Shown: piece after piece, positions 44,640 through 54,270 of the stretch | Numbering within the stretch: position 1 is the stretch's first letter | Layout: each line of letters opens with the position of its first letter | Source: Avichristensenella sp031550535 | GTDB lineage: Bacteria > Bacillota > Clostridia > Christensenellales > Aristaeellaceae | Assembly: GCA_031550535.1 (NCBI GenBank) | Contig: JAVBOM010000045.1 | Span: forward strand, 13,196-77,195 | Reading direction: 5' to 3' | Length of the DNA: 64,000 nt | Translations under genes and position numbers: made by a program | The notes under the pieces: generated by a model | The model's database searches: none | The model's input: only the letters and a program-made list of their open reading frames with translations | What the model was told of the DNA's origin: nothing

Positions 44640-44850
44640 CGCTGTGCGGCGAAATGAAGGAATTCCAAAGGGCATACGCGCCTCGGCATTGTCGCACCGC
44701 TACGCGGTACTCTCTGTGCCTCGGCGAACCTGCGCGCCGTCTATCGCCCCACTGGGGCGACGGCGCTCCGGTTGCTTTGACAGGTTCGTTTGGATACAGA
44801 GTGCCGCTTGCGGCACGACAATATCCAAGTGCCAGCGTCCCAGCGTCCTT
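44640..44850 (-). repeat. Dispersed repeat family B, copy 2
   Basis: Read on the minus strand it contains GCGCCGTCGCCCC, GGGGCGATAGACGGCGC, CAGGTTCGCC, GGCACAGAG, and GGTGCGACAATGCCGAGG, in the same order as 40425-40645. The stems ACGCCGTC-type and GCCCC/GGGGC are preserved with base changes. It lies downstream of rlmI. Confidence 0.6.
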
Positions 44851-44860
44851 TCGTACCCCC

Positions 44861-46027
<1,167 letters not shown>

Positions 46028-46068
46028 GCGCCGTATCAACTCCTTGAGGAATATCAAATCCAAAGGAT

Positions 46069-46097
46069 AGTATACCACGGGACGCAAGCGGGGCAAA
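46069..46097 (-). promoter_or_regulatory. Promoter of rlmI
   Basis: TTTGCC, 17 bases, TATACT with the TGG extension. It is divergent from the erm promoter ~45 bases away. Confidence 0.6.
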
Positions 46098-46140
46098 CGC
46101 GTGAAATAAAGCGCGGCATACCAACGCCCCGCTTTCCCGG

Positions 46141-46169
46141 TTGACAGAACAGGCTTGGCTGCCTATACT
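46141..46169 (+). promoter_or_regulatory. Promoter of the erm leader
   Basis: TTGACA, 17 bases, TATACT. The transcript starts ~35 bases before the leader peptide start codon and ~150 bases before erm. Confidence 0.85.
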
Positions 46170-46212
46170 GACATTGCATCAAAAATAACCCCACAAGGAG
46201 AAACACACGTCG

Positions 46213-46242
46213 ATGGGCATTTGCGTGATTCGGATTCGCTAA
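46213..46242 (+). CDS. Leader peptide controlling erm
   Basis: Nine codons, MGICVIRIR, with AAGGAG 12 bases upstream. Macrolide-sensing leader peptides of erm genes often carry an IFVI-type stall motif; ICVI here has the same spacing from the start as a short ErmC-type leader. The last codons overlap an arm (TGATTCGGA, 46226-46234) that can pair with TCCGAATCA at 46297-46305, just ahead of the erm ribosome binding site. A drug-stalled ribosome would cover this arm. Confidence 0.75.
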   Translation: MGICVIRIR

Positions 46243-46246
46243 AAAG

Positions 46247-46293
46247 GGTGTACGAAACGGCCGTTTGACGGCTATTTTGTGCGCCTCTTTTTT
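46247..46293 (+). terminator. Transcription attenuator before erm
   Basis: GGTGTACGAAA and TTTTGTGCGCC pair with a few G-U bonds around an inner GCCGT/ACGGC hairpin, and TCTTTTTT follows at once. This is an intrinsic terminator placed between the leader stop and the erm ribosome binding site, so erm is probably controlled by attenuation of transcription, as known for ermK. Confidence 0.7.
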
Positions 46294-46326
46294 GCTTCCG
46301 AATCAAAGCAATCGAGGTGTGTTTTT

Positions 46327-47112
46327 ATGTCCGCAAAAAGGGCTTCCTATGGGCAACCCGCGTATTCCGTGTCGCAGAACTTTCTCACCAGCAAGCGCAC
46401 CATCGCGCGGCTGATCGGCATCGCCAAGCTGTCCGCCGTGGACGACGTGATCGAGATCGGCGCGGGCAAGGGCCACATCACGCGCGCGCTGGCGGGCACG
46501 TGCCGGTCGGTCCGCGCCTACGAAATCGACCCGCGCCTGTGCGGCCATCTGCACGCGGCGCTCGGCGGCACGCGGAATCTGCACATAACTGAACAGGATT
46601 TTCTCCAGGCCCGCCTCCCGGCACAGGGAAACTACAAAGTATTCTCCAACATCCCCTTTTCCGCCACCACGGCGATCCTGCGCAAGCTGACGGAAGCGCC
46701 CAACCCACCGCAGGGCGCGTGGCTCGTCATGGAGAAGGGCGCGGCGAAGCGGTTCGCCGGGCTGCCGGGGGAGAGTGCCGCGTCCCTCGCGATCAAGCCG
46801 TTTTTCGATGTGCGCATCGCGTACCACTTACGGCGAGAAGACTTTCACCCCGCGCCAGGGGTGGATACGGTGCTGCTGCACCTTTCGCGCAAGGCTGCAC
46901 CGGACCTTCCGGCCTGCGAGCGGTCACGTTTCGCCGCGTTCGTGGCCGACTGCCGCCGCCTGGGGATTAGGTCCCGCCTGACGCCGCGACAGATCGGGAT
47001 GGCGCTGCGCGCCGCCGGGCTGCCGCCGATCGAGCCTTCCGGCGTGATGCTGTATGTGCAGTGGCTCTGCCTTTTTCGATGTTACCGACAAATACGGCAC
47101 AGCGCTGATTGA
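46327..47112 (+). CDS. erm: Erm-type 23S rRNA adenine N6-methyltransferase
   Basis: Erm enzymes dimethylate A2058 of 23S rRNA and give resistance to macrolides, lincosamides and streptogramin B. The 261-residue protein shows SQNFLTSKRTIARLIG (motif X), VIEIGAGKGHITRALAG (SAM site), YEIDPRLCGHL, TEQDFLQARL and the catalytic NIPFSATTAILRKL, with the Erm/KsgA-family C-terminal domain. NIPF, an N-terminal QNF and the leader peptide favour Erm over the housekeeping KsgA. The class (letter) cannot be told. GAGGTG precedes the ATG. Base composition resembles the neighbours, so it may be long resident rather than newly acquired. Confidence 0.88.
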   Translation: MSAKRASYGQPAYSVSQNFLTSKRTIARLIGIAKLSAVDDVIEIGAGKGHITRALAGTCRSVRAYEIDPRLCGHLHAALGGTRNLHITEQDFLQARLPAQGNYKVFSNIPFSATTAILRKLTEAPNPPQGAWLVMEKGAAKRFAGLPGESAASLAIKPFFDVRIAYHLRREDFHPAPGVDTVLLHLSRKAAPDLPACERSRFAAFVADCRRLGIRSRLTPRQIGMALRAAGLPPIEPSGVMLYVQWLCLFRCYRQIRHSAD

Positions 47113-47137
47113 CAGACGCATTCCGCGTTTGTATACT
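47109..47137 (+). promoter_or_regulatory. Promoter of ahcY
   Basis: TTGACA, 17 bases, TATACT. The -35 overlaps the erm stop codon, so the two genes are packed tightly but separately transcribed. Confidence 0.85.
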
Positions 47138-47178
47138 CAATCAATAAAAGCTGAATGAAATACCGGAGGAACAGTCGC

Positions 47179-48423
47179 ATGCAGTCGATTATCGCGAACC
47201 CCGCGCTGGCGGAGGCCGGCGCGCAGAAAATACGGTGGGCCGCGGAGCACATGCCGGTGCTGACGGCCATCCGGGAGCGGTTTGAGGCCGAGCGCCCGCT
47301 CGCGGGGCTTACGCTCGCCATCTCCATCCACCTGGAGGCCAAGACCGCCTTCCTGGCGCAGACACTCGCGGCGGGCGGGGCTACGGTCGTGGCGATGGGC
47401 AGCAACCCGCTGTCCACGCAGGACGACGTATGCGCGGCGCTCAGCGCGTCCGGCGTGACGGTGTTCGCGCGCCACGCGTGCACCGCCGAGGAATACGAGG
47501 AATATCTGATCCGGGGGATGGAAACCCGGCCGCATGTGCTCATCGACGACGGCGGCGATCTGGTGCACATTCTGCACGGCGTAAGGCCCGAATTGGCCGA
47601 ACGGCTGATCGGCGGCTGCGAGGAGACGACGACCGGCGTGAAGCGCCTGCGCGCGAGGGAGAAAGAAGGCGCGTTGCGCTTCCCGATGCTGCTGGTGAAC
47701 GACGCGGACAGCAAGCACCTCTTTGACAACCGGTATGGCACGGGCCAGAGCGTGTGGGACGGCATCCTCCGCACCACGAACCTGACCGTCGCGGGCAGCA
47801 CAGTGGTGGTCGCGGGCTACGGCTGGTGCGGCAAGGGCGTGGCGATGCGGGCGAAGGGGCTGGGCGCACGGGTGATCGTGACCGAAATCGACCCCATCAA
47901 GGCGTGCGAAGCCGTGATGGACGGCTTCTCCGTGATGCCGATGGCCGAGGCCGCGCCGCTGGGGGACTTCTTCATCACCGTCACGGGCTGCAATCAGGTG
48001 ATCGACGTGCGGCATTTTGATCTGCTGAAGGATGGCGCTGTGCTGGCCAACGCGGGGCATTTCGATGTGGAAGTGGACATGGCCGGCCTGCGGGCGCACG
48101 CTGTACGGCATTTCACGGCGCGCAAGAACATTGAGGGGTACGCGCTGCCGAACGGCCGCACGGTGTACGCGCTGGCCGAGGGGCGGCTGGTGAACCTCGC
48201 GGCGGGCGACGGTCACCCGGCGGAGATCATGGACATGAGCTTTGCGCTGCAGGCGCTGTGCTGCGAGTATCTGGTCCGGGAGGGCAAGAGCCTCGCGCCG
48301 GGCGTGTACCCGGTGCCGCGCGAGGTGGACGCGCTGGTGGCGTCGCTACGGCTCGCGTCGCAGGGTGTGCGCATGGACGAACTGACCCGCGAGCAGGCGG
48401 CGTATTTGGCCGGGTGGGCATAA
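47179..48423 (+). CDS. ahcY: Adenosylhomocysteinase
   Basis: The enzyme splits S-adenosylhomocysteine into adenosine and homocysteine with bound NAD, removing the inhibitory product of methyltransferases. The 414-residue protein has the substrate region SIHLEAKTAFLAQTLAAGGA (~48), the CEETTTGVKRL segment (~143), NDADSKHLFDNRYGTGQS (~170) and the NAD fold VVVAGYGWCGKGVAMRAKGL (~205). The C-terminus ends YLAGWA rather than the eukaryotic KPDHYRY, as in the shorter prokaryotic branch. GGAGGA lies upstream of the chosen ATG; the earlier in-frame ATG would place the start inside the leader. Confidence 0.94.
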   Translation: MQSIIANPALAEAGAQKIRWAAEHMPVLTAIRERFEAERPLAGLTLAISIHLEAKTAFLAQTLAAGGATVVAMGSNPLSTQDDVCAALSASGVTVFARHACTAEEYEEYLIRGMETRPHVLIDDGGDLVHILHGVRPELAERLIGGCEETTTGVKRLRAREKEGALRFPMLLVNDADSKHLFDNRYGTGQSVWDGILRTTNLTVAGSTVVVAGYGWCGKGVAMRAKGLGARVIVTEIDPIKACEAVMDGFSVMPMAEAAPLGDFFITVTGCNQVIDVRHFDLLKDGAVLANAGHFDVEVDMAGLRAHAVRHFTARKNIEGYALPNGRTVYALAEGRLVNLAAGDGHPAEIMDMSFALQALCCEYLVREGKSLAPGVYPVPREVDALVASLRLASQGVRMDELTREQAAYLAGWA

Positions 48424-48437
48424 GAGAGGCATTCCCT

Positions 48438-49490
48438 ATGGAAGCAATCCAAACGATGACGATTCAAAGCGCGCGGCTGCTGCTTCGCCCGCTCACGGCG
48501 GACGACTTTGCGGCGATCCACAGCTTTGCCAGCCGCTATGAAAATGTGCGCTACATGCCCTGGGGGCCGAACGGCGAGCGGGAAACATGGGATTTTCTGC
48601 GGTTCGCGATTTCCGAATGGGAAAAGACGCCCCGCGAGCATTTTCACTGGGGTATCATCCTGTAAGAGACGGGCGAGTTGATCGGCGACTGCGATCTCGC
48701 GCTGCGCGGGGAAGGCGAGGCGCGCCTGGGCTGGATTCTGCGCCGTGACCGCTGGAACCAGGGCTACGGCACCGAGGTCTGCGGGGCGCTCCTGCGCTTC
48801 GGCTTTGAGACGTTGGGGCTCCGGCGGATCGTGGCCCTGTGCGACGCGGAGAACCACGGTTCCTACCGTGTCATGGAGAAGAACGGCATGCGCCGGGAAG
48901 GGTTTTTCTTCCAGACACGCCGCGCCAATCCAAGTTCGGGCGAGGCGTGGCGCGACGAGTATCTGTACGCGATGCTCACAGACGAATGGGATATCCGCAA
49001 GGAGATCGCGTGCTATACCGCGCTGCCTGCGCAGTTTGACGGGTTCATCGAAGTGCCGCTGCTCACGGATGGGGAAATTGAACTGGTCTGCACAGGGAAA
49101 AAGCCCGCGAATCCAGAGAAGAAACATGTGCCCACCTACTGGTTTGACATCCATAGAGGCGGCGAACGTATCGGGACGATCGATCTGCGCATAGGCTATT
49201 CGGAGGGGCTGTATTACGGCGGGCAAATCGGCTACGGCGTGGACGAGGCCCACAGGGGCCATGGGTATGCGGCGAAGGCTTGCCGCCTGCTCGCGCCGGT
49301 GATGCGGGCGCACGGCATGTCGCTGGCGTTGATTACAAACGATATCAGAAACGCCGCTTCGCGCCGTGTGTGCGAAAAGATACCCGCGCGGCTGGTCCGT
49401 GTGGCGCGCGTGCCGGAGTGGCACGGACTGTACCGGCAGGGGCAGCGATGGGTGAACATTTTTGAGTGGATGCCCGAAAAAGAACATTGA
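48438..49490 (+). pseudogene. Tandem-GNAT acetyltransferase gene interrupted by one in-frame stop
   Basis: A continuous frame of 351 codons encodes two GNAT domains, broken only by TAA at 48663-48665. Before it lies the start of a RimJ/RimL-like domain (MTIQSARLLLRPLTADDFAA to HFHWGIIL). Directly after it the same domain continues (ETGELIGDCDLALRGEGEAR, then RDRWNQGYGTEVCGALLRFG). The second domain (~215-350) has YGVDEAHRGHGYAAKACRLL. Relatives would be expected to read Lys or Glu at the stop, so AAA or GAA to TAA is likely. Without restart or readthrough the protein is dead. It lies 14 bases after ahcY. Confidence 0.8.
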
Positions 49491-49491
49491 T

Positions 49492-49550
49492 GGCGGCGCT
49501 GATTTGGAAAATCGGGCGCCATGAAGGGATTCCGCGAGGAATCCCTACCG
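49492..49550 (+). repeat. Family A palindromic repeat, copy 7
   Basis: GGCGGCGCTGATTTGGAAAA, TCGGGCGCCAT, then GGGATTCC-GCGA-GGAATCCC and TACCG. The stop codon of the tandem-GNAT gene abuts its left end. The second hairpin has a perfect 8-bp stem and a GNRA loop. Confidence 0.9.
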
Positions 49551-49564
49551 CAATAGAAAAACAC

Positions 49565-49614
49565 TTGCACTTTTTTATATTTGTGGTATACTATGAATAT
49601 CAAAGATAGTCAAA
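49565..49614 (+). promoter_or_regulatory. Promoter and CtsR operator of the ctsR-clpC operon
   Basis: TTGCAC, 16 bases, TATACT is followed at the expected start point by TATCAAA-GAT-AGTCAAA (49598-49614), a good match to the tandem CtsR heptad with its three-base spacer. The operator would block transcription start, so the operon represses itself until heat or protein stress. Confidence 0.85.
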
Positions 49615-49631
49615 AATGGAGGATTTCCCAA

Positions 49632-50108
49632 ATGCGACCATTGACAGACAGCATCGAGGCGTTCATCAAATCGCTGCTGGATGAGGGACAGGAGCAGGTG
49701 GATGTACAGCGCAATGAGCTGGCGCAATACTTCCGCTGCGCGCCGTCCCAGATCACATACGTGCTTTCCACCCGGTTCACGCCGGACCACGGATATGTCA
49801 TCGAAAGCCGCCGTGGGGGCGGAGGGTACATCCGTATTGTGCGCCTTCGGGAATCACCGGGCAGCAATTTGCTATATCTTATTAACAAGCGCATTGGCGA
49901 GGCGATTTCCAGGCAGGACTGCGACGCGATCATATCCCAGCTCAACGAGAACGACGTGATTACCGACAACGAAGCGGGCTTGATGCGCGCCGCCATCTCC
50001 GGGGACGCCATCAACCTGCCGGTCGCTTTTAAGGATGCGCTTCGTGCGGGCGTGCTGCGCGCCATGCTGCTGCAGCTCGCGGGCCGCATCAAGGGGGAGG
50101 ATGAATAG
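49632..50108 (+). CDS. ctsR: Transcriptional repressor CtsR
   Basis: CtsR represses clp and heat-shock genes and is itself inactivated by stress and degraded through McsB/ClpCP. The 158-residue protein has the winged helix (LAQYFRCAPSQITYVLSTRF) with the conserved glycine-rich wing SRRGGGGYIRIVRL, and the C-terminal helical dimer domain. GGAGGA sits upstream of the ATG. It is the first gene of four in the order ctsR, mcsA, mcsB, clpC. Confidence 0.96.
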   Translation: MRPLTDSIEAFIKSLLDEGQEQVDVQRNELAQYFRCAPSQITYVLSTRFTPDHGYVIESRRGGGGYIRIVRLRESPGSNLLYLINKRIGEAISRQDCDAIISQLNENDVITDNEAGLMRAAISGDAINLPVAFKDALRAGVLRAMLLQLAGRIKGEDE

Positions 50109-50110
50109 CG

Positions 50111-50617
50111 ATGCTATGCGATGATTGCAAGAAAAACCCGGCGACAGTTCGCCTGATCGCCATCGTGGATGGAAATAAAACCGAACGGAACCTGTGCGCG
50201 TCGTGTGTGGCGCGGCAGAAGCTGCAGCTACGCTCGGATGGCGTGCAGAGCATGTTGTCCGCCATCATCAGCGGCGCGGGCAAGACGACGATCAAGCACC
50301 CGGGTCTGCGCTGTTCCGCGTGCGGGATGGAATACGATGATTTTCTCAAAACCAGCCGGCTGGGCTGCGCGCAGTGCTATCAGGACTTCCGGGCGCAACT
50401 TCGCCCGCTCCTGATCCGTCTGCACGGTCGCGCGCAGCACGCGGGCCGCGTGCCGGAGCGCGTGGAGGATTCATTGAAGGCGCTCAGCCGCATGGAGCAC
50501 CTCCGGCGCGAGATGGACCTCGCCGTCGCGTGCGAGGACTTTGAGCAGGCCGCCGCGCTCCGGGACGAAATGCGCATGCTGGCCGCCACGTGCCAGGGAG
50601 GGAAGATTAATGACTGA
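50111..50617 (+). CDS. mcsA: McsA, activator of the McsB arginine kinase
   Basis: The 168-residue protein has four CxxC-type zinc sites (MLCDDCKKN, LCASCVARQ, CSACGMEY, CAQCYQDF) and a C-terminal UVR motif (MDLAVACEDFEQAAALRDEM). McsA binds and stimulates McsB and can target clients to ClpC. Its start lies two bases after the ctsR stop and its end overlaps mcsB by eight bases, so the operon is tightly coupled. Confidence 0.94.
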   Translation: MLCDDCKKNPATVRLIAIVDGNKTERNLCASCVARQKLQLRSDGVQSMLSAIISGAGKTTIKHPGLRCSACGMEYDDFLKTSRLGCAQCYQDFRAQLRPLLIRLHGRAQHAGRVPERVEDSLKALSRMEHLRREMDLAVACEDFEQAAALRDEMRMLAATCQGGKIND

Positions 50618-51614
50618 CAAGAGCGTGCGCGACGTGGTGCTCTACAGCCGCGTCCGTCTGGCGCGCAATTTCGCGGATATCCCGTTTCCCGCCGCCATGC
50701 ACGGCGATGACGGTGCGGAGGCGCAATTCCGCGCCGCCGACGCGCTGGCCCACGCGCCCGAGGGGCACGACTACGCGATGCTGCGCATCCAGGACATGGA
50801 GGATACCCGGCGGCGCGCCCTGGCGGAGCGCCACCTGATCAGCCGCGACCTGCTGAGCGCGGGCGAATATGCGGCCGTGCTGCTTCGGCGCGACGAGACG
50901 GTCAGCATCATGCTCAACGAGGACGACCACCTGCGTATCCACGCGCTTTTGCCCGGCAACGCATTGGAGGAAACGGCGGCGCTCGCCTTCGCGGTGGATG
51001 ACGCCATCGGTAACCGCGTCAACTACGCGTTTGACGCGGAGCTCGGCTTCCTGACGAGCTGCCCGACCAACACGGGCACCGGCATGCGCGCGTCCGCGCT
51101 GCTGCACTTGCCGTCGCTCACCCGCTCGGGCGGGATGGGCGCGCTCGTGCAGGAGCTGACCAAGCTCGGCCTTTCGCTCCGCCCGCTGTACGGGGACGAC
51201 GGCGAGGCGCAGGGCGAACTGTATCTCATCAGCAACCAGGTGTCGCTGGGACGTTCAGAGCAGGAACTGCTGGACGCCATCGACGCCGTCATCAGCGAGA
51301 TTGTGGACCGGGAGCGCGCCGCGCGGGAACTGCTGCTGCTGGCGAGCGATTCCGCGCTGGAGGACCGCTTGCTCCGCTCGCTGGGCATTCTGCGCTACGC
51401 GCGGCGGCTCGGGGAGGCGGAATGGATGCGCCGCTGGTCGGATGTCCGGCTGGCCGTGCAGGCGGGGCTGCTCTCCGTGGAGCTGACGACGCTGGACACC
51501 CTGCTGGACCAGGCGAAGCCCGCGCACCTGGAAATGGCGGCGGGCGAAGAACTGACGACATTGGAATGCGAGGAGCGGCGGGCGAGGCTCGTCCGCGAGG
51601 CGCTGAGCGTATAA
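50610..51614 (+). CDS. mcsB: Protein-arginine kinase McsB
   Basis: McsB phosphorylates arginines on unfolded proteins and on CtsR, marking them for ClpCP. The 334-residue protein has the phosphagen-kinase fold: VLYSRVRLARNFADIPFPAA (~8), the loop with EDHLRIHALLPGNALEE (~105), FLTSCPTNTGTGMRASALLH (~150) and the C-terminal region. The true start is MTDKSVRDVVLYSRVRLARN, which overlaps the mcsA stop; the longer frame is a read-through of mcsA in another phase. Confidence 0.95.
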   Translation: MTDKSVRDVVLYSRVRLARNFADIPFPAAMHGDDGAEAQFRAADALAHAPEGHDYAMLRIQDMEDTRRRALAERHLISRDLLSAGEYAAVLLRRDETVSIMLNEDDHLRIHALLPGNALEETAALAFAVDDAIGNRVNYAFDAELGFLTSCPTNTGTGMRASALLHLPSLTRSGGMGALVQELTKLGLSLRPLYGDDGEAQGELYLISNQVSLGRSEQELLDAIDAVISEIVDRERAARELLLLASDSALEDRLLRSLGILRYARRLGEAEWMRRWSDVRLAVQAGLLSVELTTLDTLLDQAKPAHLEMAAGEELTTLECEERRARLVREALSV

Positions 51615-51630
51615 ATGGAGGAACACACAC

Positions 51631-54060
51631 ATGGCATTTGCCGGTAGATTTACGGAGCGCGCACAGCGCGCCCTCATCGCGGCGCAGGAATCCGCCAAGC
51701 GCATGGGACACGATTACGTCGGCACGGAGCACCTGCTGCTCGGCCTGCTGAAGGAGCCGGCCGCGCCGATGCAGGCGCTCCTGGGCGACATCACCTACGA
51801 GAGCGCGATGGCGCAGGCGGAGCGGCTGGTCGGCCGGGGGGACGGCTCGTCCGAGCGGATCGCCTACACGCCGCGCACAAAGAAAATATTGGAATCCAGC
51901 CTCTTGGAGGCGCGCCAGCTCGGCCACAAATACATCGGCGCGGAGCACCTGTGGCTGTCCCTGATGCGGGAGGGCGAGGGTGTCGCGGCGCGCGTACTGC
52001 AGGACCTGGGGCTTGACCTGCGCAAGACGCGCGAGAAGTTGCTTTCGGAAATGCGCGACGGCGCGACGACCGAGCAGGGCGGCGGCAAGAGCGAGACGCC
52101 GACATTGGATCAGTACGGCCGCGACATGACCCGCGCCGCCGAGATGGGCGAGCTGGACCCGGTGATCGGGCGGCAGATGGAGATCGAGCGGATCACGCAG
52201 ATATTGATTCGGCGCACAAAGAATAATCCGGTGCTGATCGGCGAGCCGGGCGTGGGCAAGTCCGCCATCGTGGAGGGGCTGGCCCAGCGTATTGCCGAGG
52301 GCACCATCCCGCACATGCTGCGCGGCAAACGCGTATACTCGCTGGACATCGCGTCGATGCTCGCGGGCAGCAAATACCGCGGCGAATTTGAGGAGCGGTT
52401 CAAGAACGCCGTCGCGGAGCTGAAAAAGAACGGGAATATCATCCTGTTCATCGATGAGATGCACACGATCATCGGCGCAGGCGGCGCGGAGGGCGCCATC
52501 GACGCGTCCAACATGCTAAAGCCCGCCCTGGCGCGCGGCGAGGTGCAGTGCATCGGCGCGACGACGCTGGACGAATACAGGAAGCACGTAGAGAAGGACC
52601 CGGCGCTGGAGCGCCGCTTCCAGCCGGTCATGGTGGGTGAGCCGACCAAGGACGAGGCGCTGGCGATCATCACGGGTCTGCGCGACAAGTACGAGGCGCA
52701 CCACAAGGTCCGCATCACGGACAGCGCGCTGAAGGCCGCCGTGGAGCTATCCGACCGCTACATCAGCGACCGGTATCTGCCCGACAAGGCGATCGACCTG
52801 ATGGACGAGGCTGCGTCCCGCGTGCGCATTCGCTCGTTCACGCCGCCGCCGGATGTCAAGGAGCTGGAAACACGGCTGGAATCGCTCGCCAAGGAAAAGG
52901 AAGAGGCGGTGCAGCACCAGAACTTTGAAAAAGCGGCGGGCCTGCGCGATTCGGAGCGGCGGCTGCGCACGGAGATGGACGAACTGCAAAAAGCCTGGGA
53001 GTCCGACATGGATAAGCCGGGTGAGACGGTGGACGAAGAGGAAATCGCGCAGATCGTCGCGAGCTGGACCGGCGTGCCGGTACAGCGGCTGACCGAGGAC
53101 GAATCGCGCCGTCTGCTGAAATTGGAAGAGATTCTGCACAAGCGGCTGGTCGGCCAGGACGAGGCCGTGGCCGCCGTGTCCCGCGCCATCCGCCGCGCCT
53201 ACGCCGGGCTGAAGGACCCCAAGCGCCCCATCGGCTCGTTCCTGTTCCTAGGCCCCACGGGCGTGGGCAAGACGGAGCTGTGCCGCGCGCTCGGCGAGGC
53301 GCTGTTCGGTGACGAGAACGCGCTGATCCGCGTGGACATGAGCGAGTACATGGAGAAGCACTCCGTCTCCCGCATGATCGGCTCGCCGCCGGGCTATGTG
53401 GGCCACGAGGAGGGCGGCCAGCTCACCGAGAAGGTGCGCCGGAAGCCGTACGCGGTGATCCTGCTGGACGAGGTCGAGAAGGCGCACCCGGACGTGTTCA
53501 ACCTGCTGCTGCAAATGCTGGAGGATGGGCATCTGACTGACTCCAAGGGCCGCGTGGTGAACTTCAAGAACACCATCGTCGTCATGACCAGCAACATCGG
53601 CGCGGCGACGATCAGCAACGACAAGCGTCTGGGCTTTGGCGCGGAAAGCGCGCGCCTGCAGAACTATGAGGACATGCGGACCCGCGTGCTGGCGGAGGTG
53701 AAGAATTTCCTCCGGCCGGAATTCATCAACCGCCTGGACGAGACGATCGTATTCCACGCGCTGTCGCAGGAGAACATCGACAACGTGGCCGTGCTGATGC
53801 TGCGCCTGGTCGCGGAGCGGCTGGAGGAGCGCGGCATCCGCCTGACAGTGACGGACGACGCCGTGAAGCACCTGGCGAAGGTCGGATTTGACGTGAACTT
53901 CGGCGCGCGGCCGTTGCGCCGCATGATTCAGCGGATGGTCGAGGACGCGCTGTCCGAGGAGATTCTCGCCGGCACGCTCAACCTGGACGACGACGTAGAG
54001 GCGTACATGGACGGCGAAACGCTGAAATTCAGGCGGCAGAGCGTGGGGTGCACGGTGTAA
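51631..54060 (+). CDS. clpC: ATP-dependent Clp protease ATPase ClpC
   Basis: ClpC is the AAA+ unfoldase that feeds ClpP. The 809-residue protein has the double N-terminal repeat (FTERAQRALIAAQESAKRMG, YIGAEHLWLSLM), AAA domain 1 with GEPGVGKSAIVEGLAQ (~205) and IDEMHTIIGAGG, a UVR-containing middle domain (QHQNFEKAAGLRDSERRLRT, ~430), and AAA domain 2 with GPTGVGKTELCRALGE (~545). A ClpP-binding loop is expected near residue 650-680. It is the last gene of the CtsR operon with GGAGG upstream, followed by a strong terminator. Confidence 0.96.
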   Translation: MAFAGRFTERAQRALIAAQESAKRMGHDYVGTEHLLLGLLKEPAAPMQALLGDITYESAMAQAERLVGRGDGSSERIAYTPRTKKILESSLLEARQLGHKYIGAEHLWLSLMREGEGVAARVLQDLGLDLRKTREKLLSEMRDGATTEQGGGKSETPTLDQYGRDMTRAAEMGELDPVIGRQMEIERITQILIRRTKNNPVLIGEPGVGKSAIVEGLAQRIAEGTIPHMLRGKRVYSLDIASMLAGSKYRGEFEERFKNAVAELKKNGNIILFIDEMHTIIGAGGAEGAIDASNMLKPALARGEVQCIGATTLDEYRKHVEKDPALERRFQPVMVGEPTKDEALAIITGLRDKYEAHHKVRITDSALKAAVELSDRYISDRYLPDKAIDLMDEAASRVRIRSFTPPPDVKELETRLESLAKEKEEAVQHQNFEKAAGLRDSERRLRTEMDELQKAWESDMDKPGETVDEEEIAQIVASWTGVPVQRLTEDESRRLLKLEEILHKRLVGQDEAVAAVSRAIRRAYAGLKDPKRPIGSFLFLGPTGVGKTELCRALGEALFGDENALIRVDMSEYMEKHSVSRMIGSPPGYVGHEEGGQLTEKVRRKPYAVILLDEVEKAHPDVFNLLLQMLEDGHLTDSKGRVVNFKNTIVVMTSNIGAATISNDKRLGFGAESARLQNYEDMRTRVLAEVKNFLRPEFINRLDETIVFHALSQENIDNVAVLMLRLVAERLEERGIRLTVTDDAVKHLAKVGFDVNFGARPLRRMIQRMVEDALSEEILAGTLNLDDDVEAYMDGETLKFRRQSVGCTV

Positions 54061-54073
54061 TAGCAAGAAAAGG

Positions 54074-54106
54074 GCCGTCCGGACAGTGCGTTCGGGCGGC
54101 TTTTTC
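54074..54106 (+). terminator. Terminator of the ctsR-clpC operon
   Basis: GCCGTCCG and CGGGCGGC form an 8-bp stem with one G-U, directly followed by TTTTTCTT. Confidence 0.9.
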
Positions 54107-54109
54107 TTG

Positions 54110-54270
54110 TAGAGCAATTTCATCAAACGTAGGCCATATCTTGCGCGTCTTTTCGTCCCTCGCGTTGTCTCGTCCAATCAGCGTAGCGCTGCTACGCTTC
54201 TTTCCCTCGACTTAGCGAGGAACGAAAATCCATCGCAATCTATTGTCCTACGTTTTCTTCATTTGCTCTA
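54110..54270. mobile_element. 161-bp nested inverted-repeat (MITE-like cruciform) element
   Basis: The ends TAGAGCAA and TTGCTCTA are exact complements. Inside them lie AAACGTAGG/CCTACGTTT, TTGCG/CGCAA, TTTTCGT..CTCGC/GCGAG..ACGAAAA, and a central AGCGTAG/CTACGCT hairpin, so almost the whole element folds into one long stem with small interruptions. It has no open frame. Its right end provides the TAG stop of the DUF3343 gene. It may be a non-autonomous transposon or a structured RNA. Confidence 0.7.

Noticed and set aside
46327..47112. KsgA (housekeeping 16S rRNA dimethyltransferase)
   Set aside because: Motif pattern, length of 261 residues, NIPF motif, and the leader peptide with attenuator fit Erm better. 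KsgA genes are not normally controlled this way.
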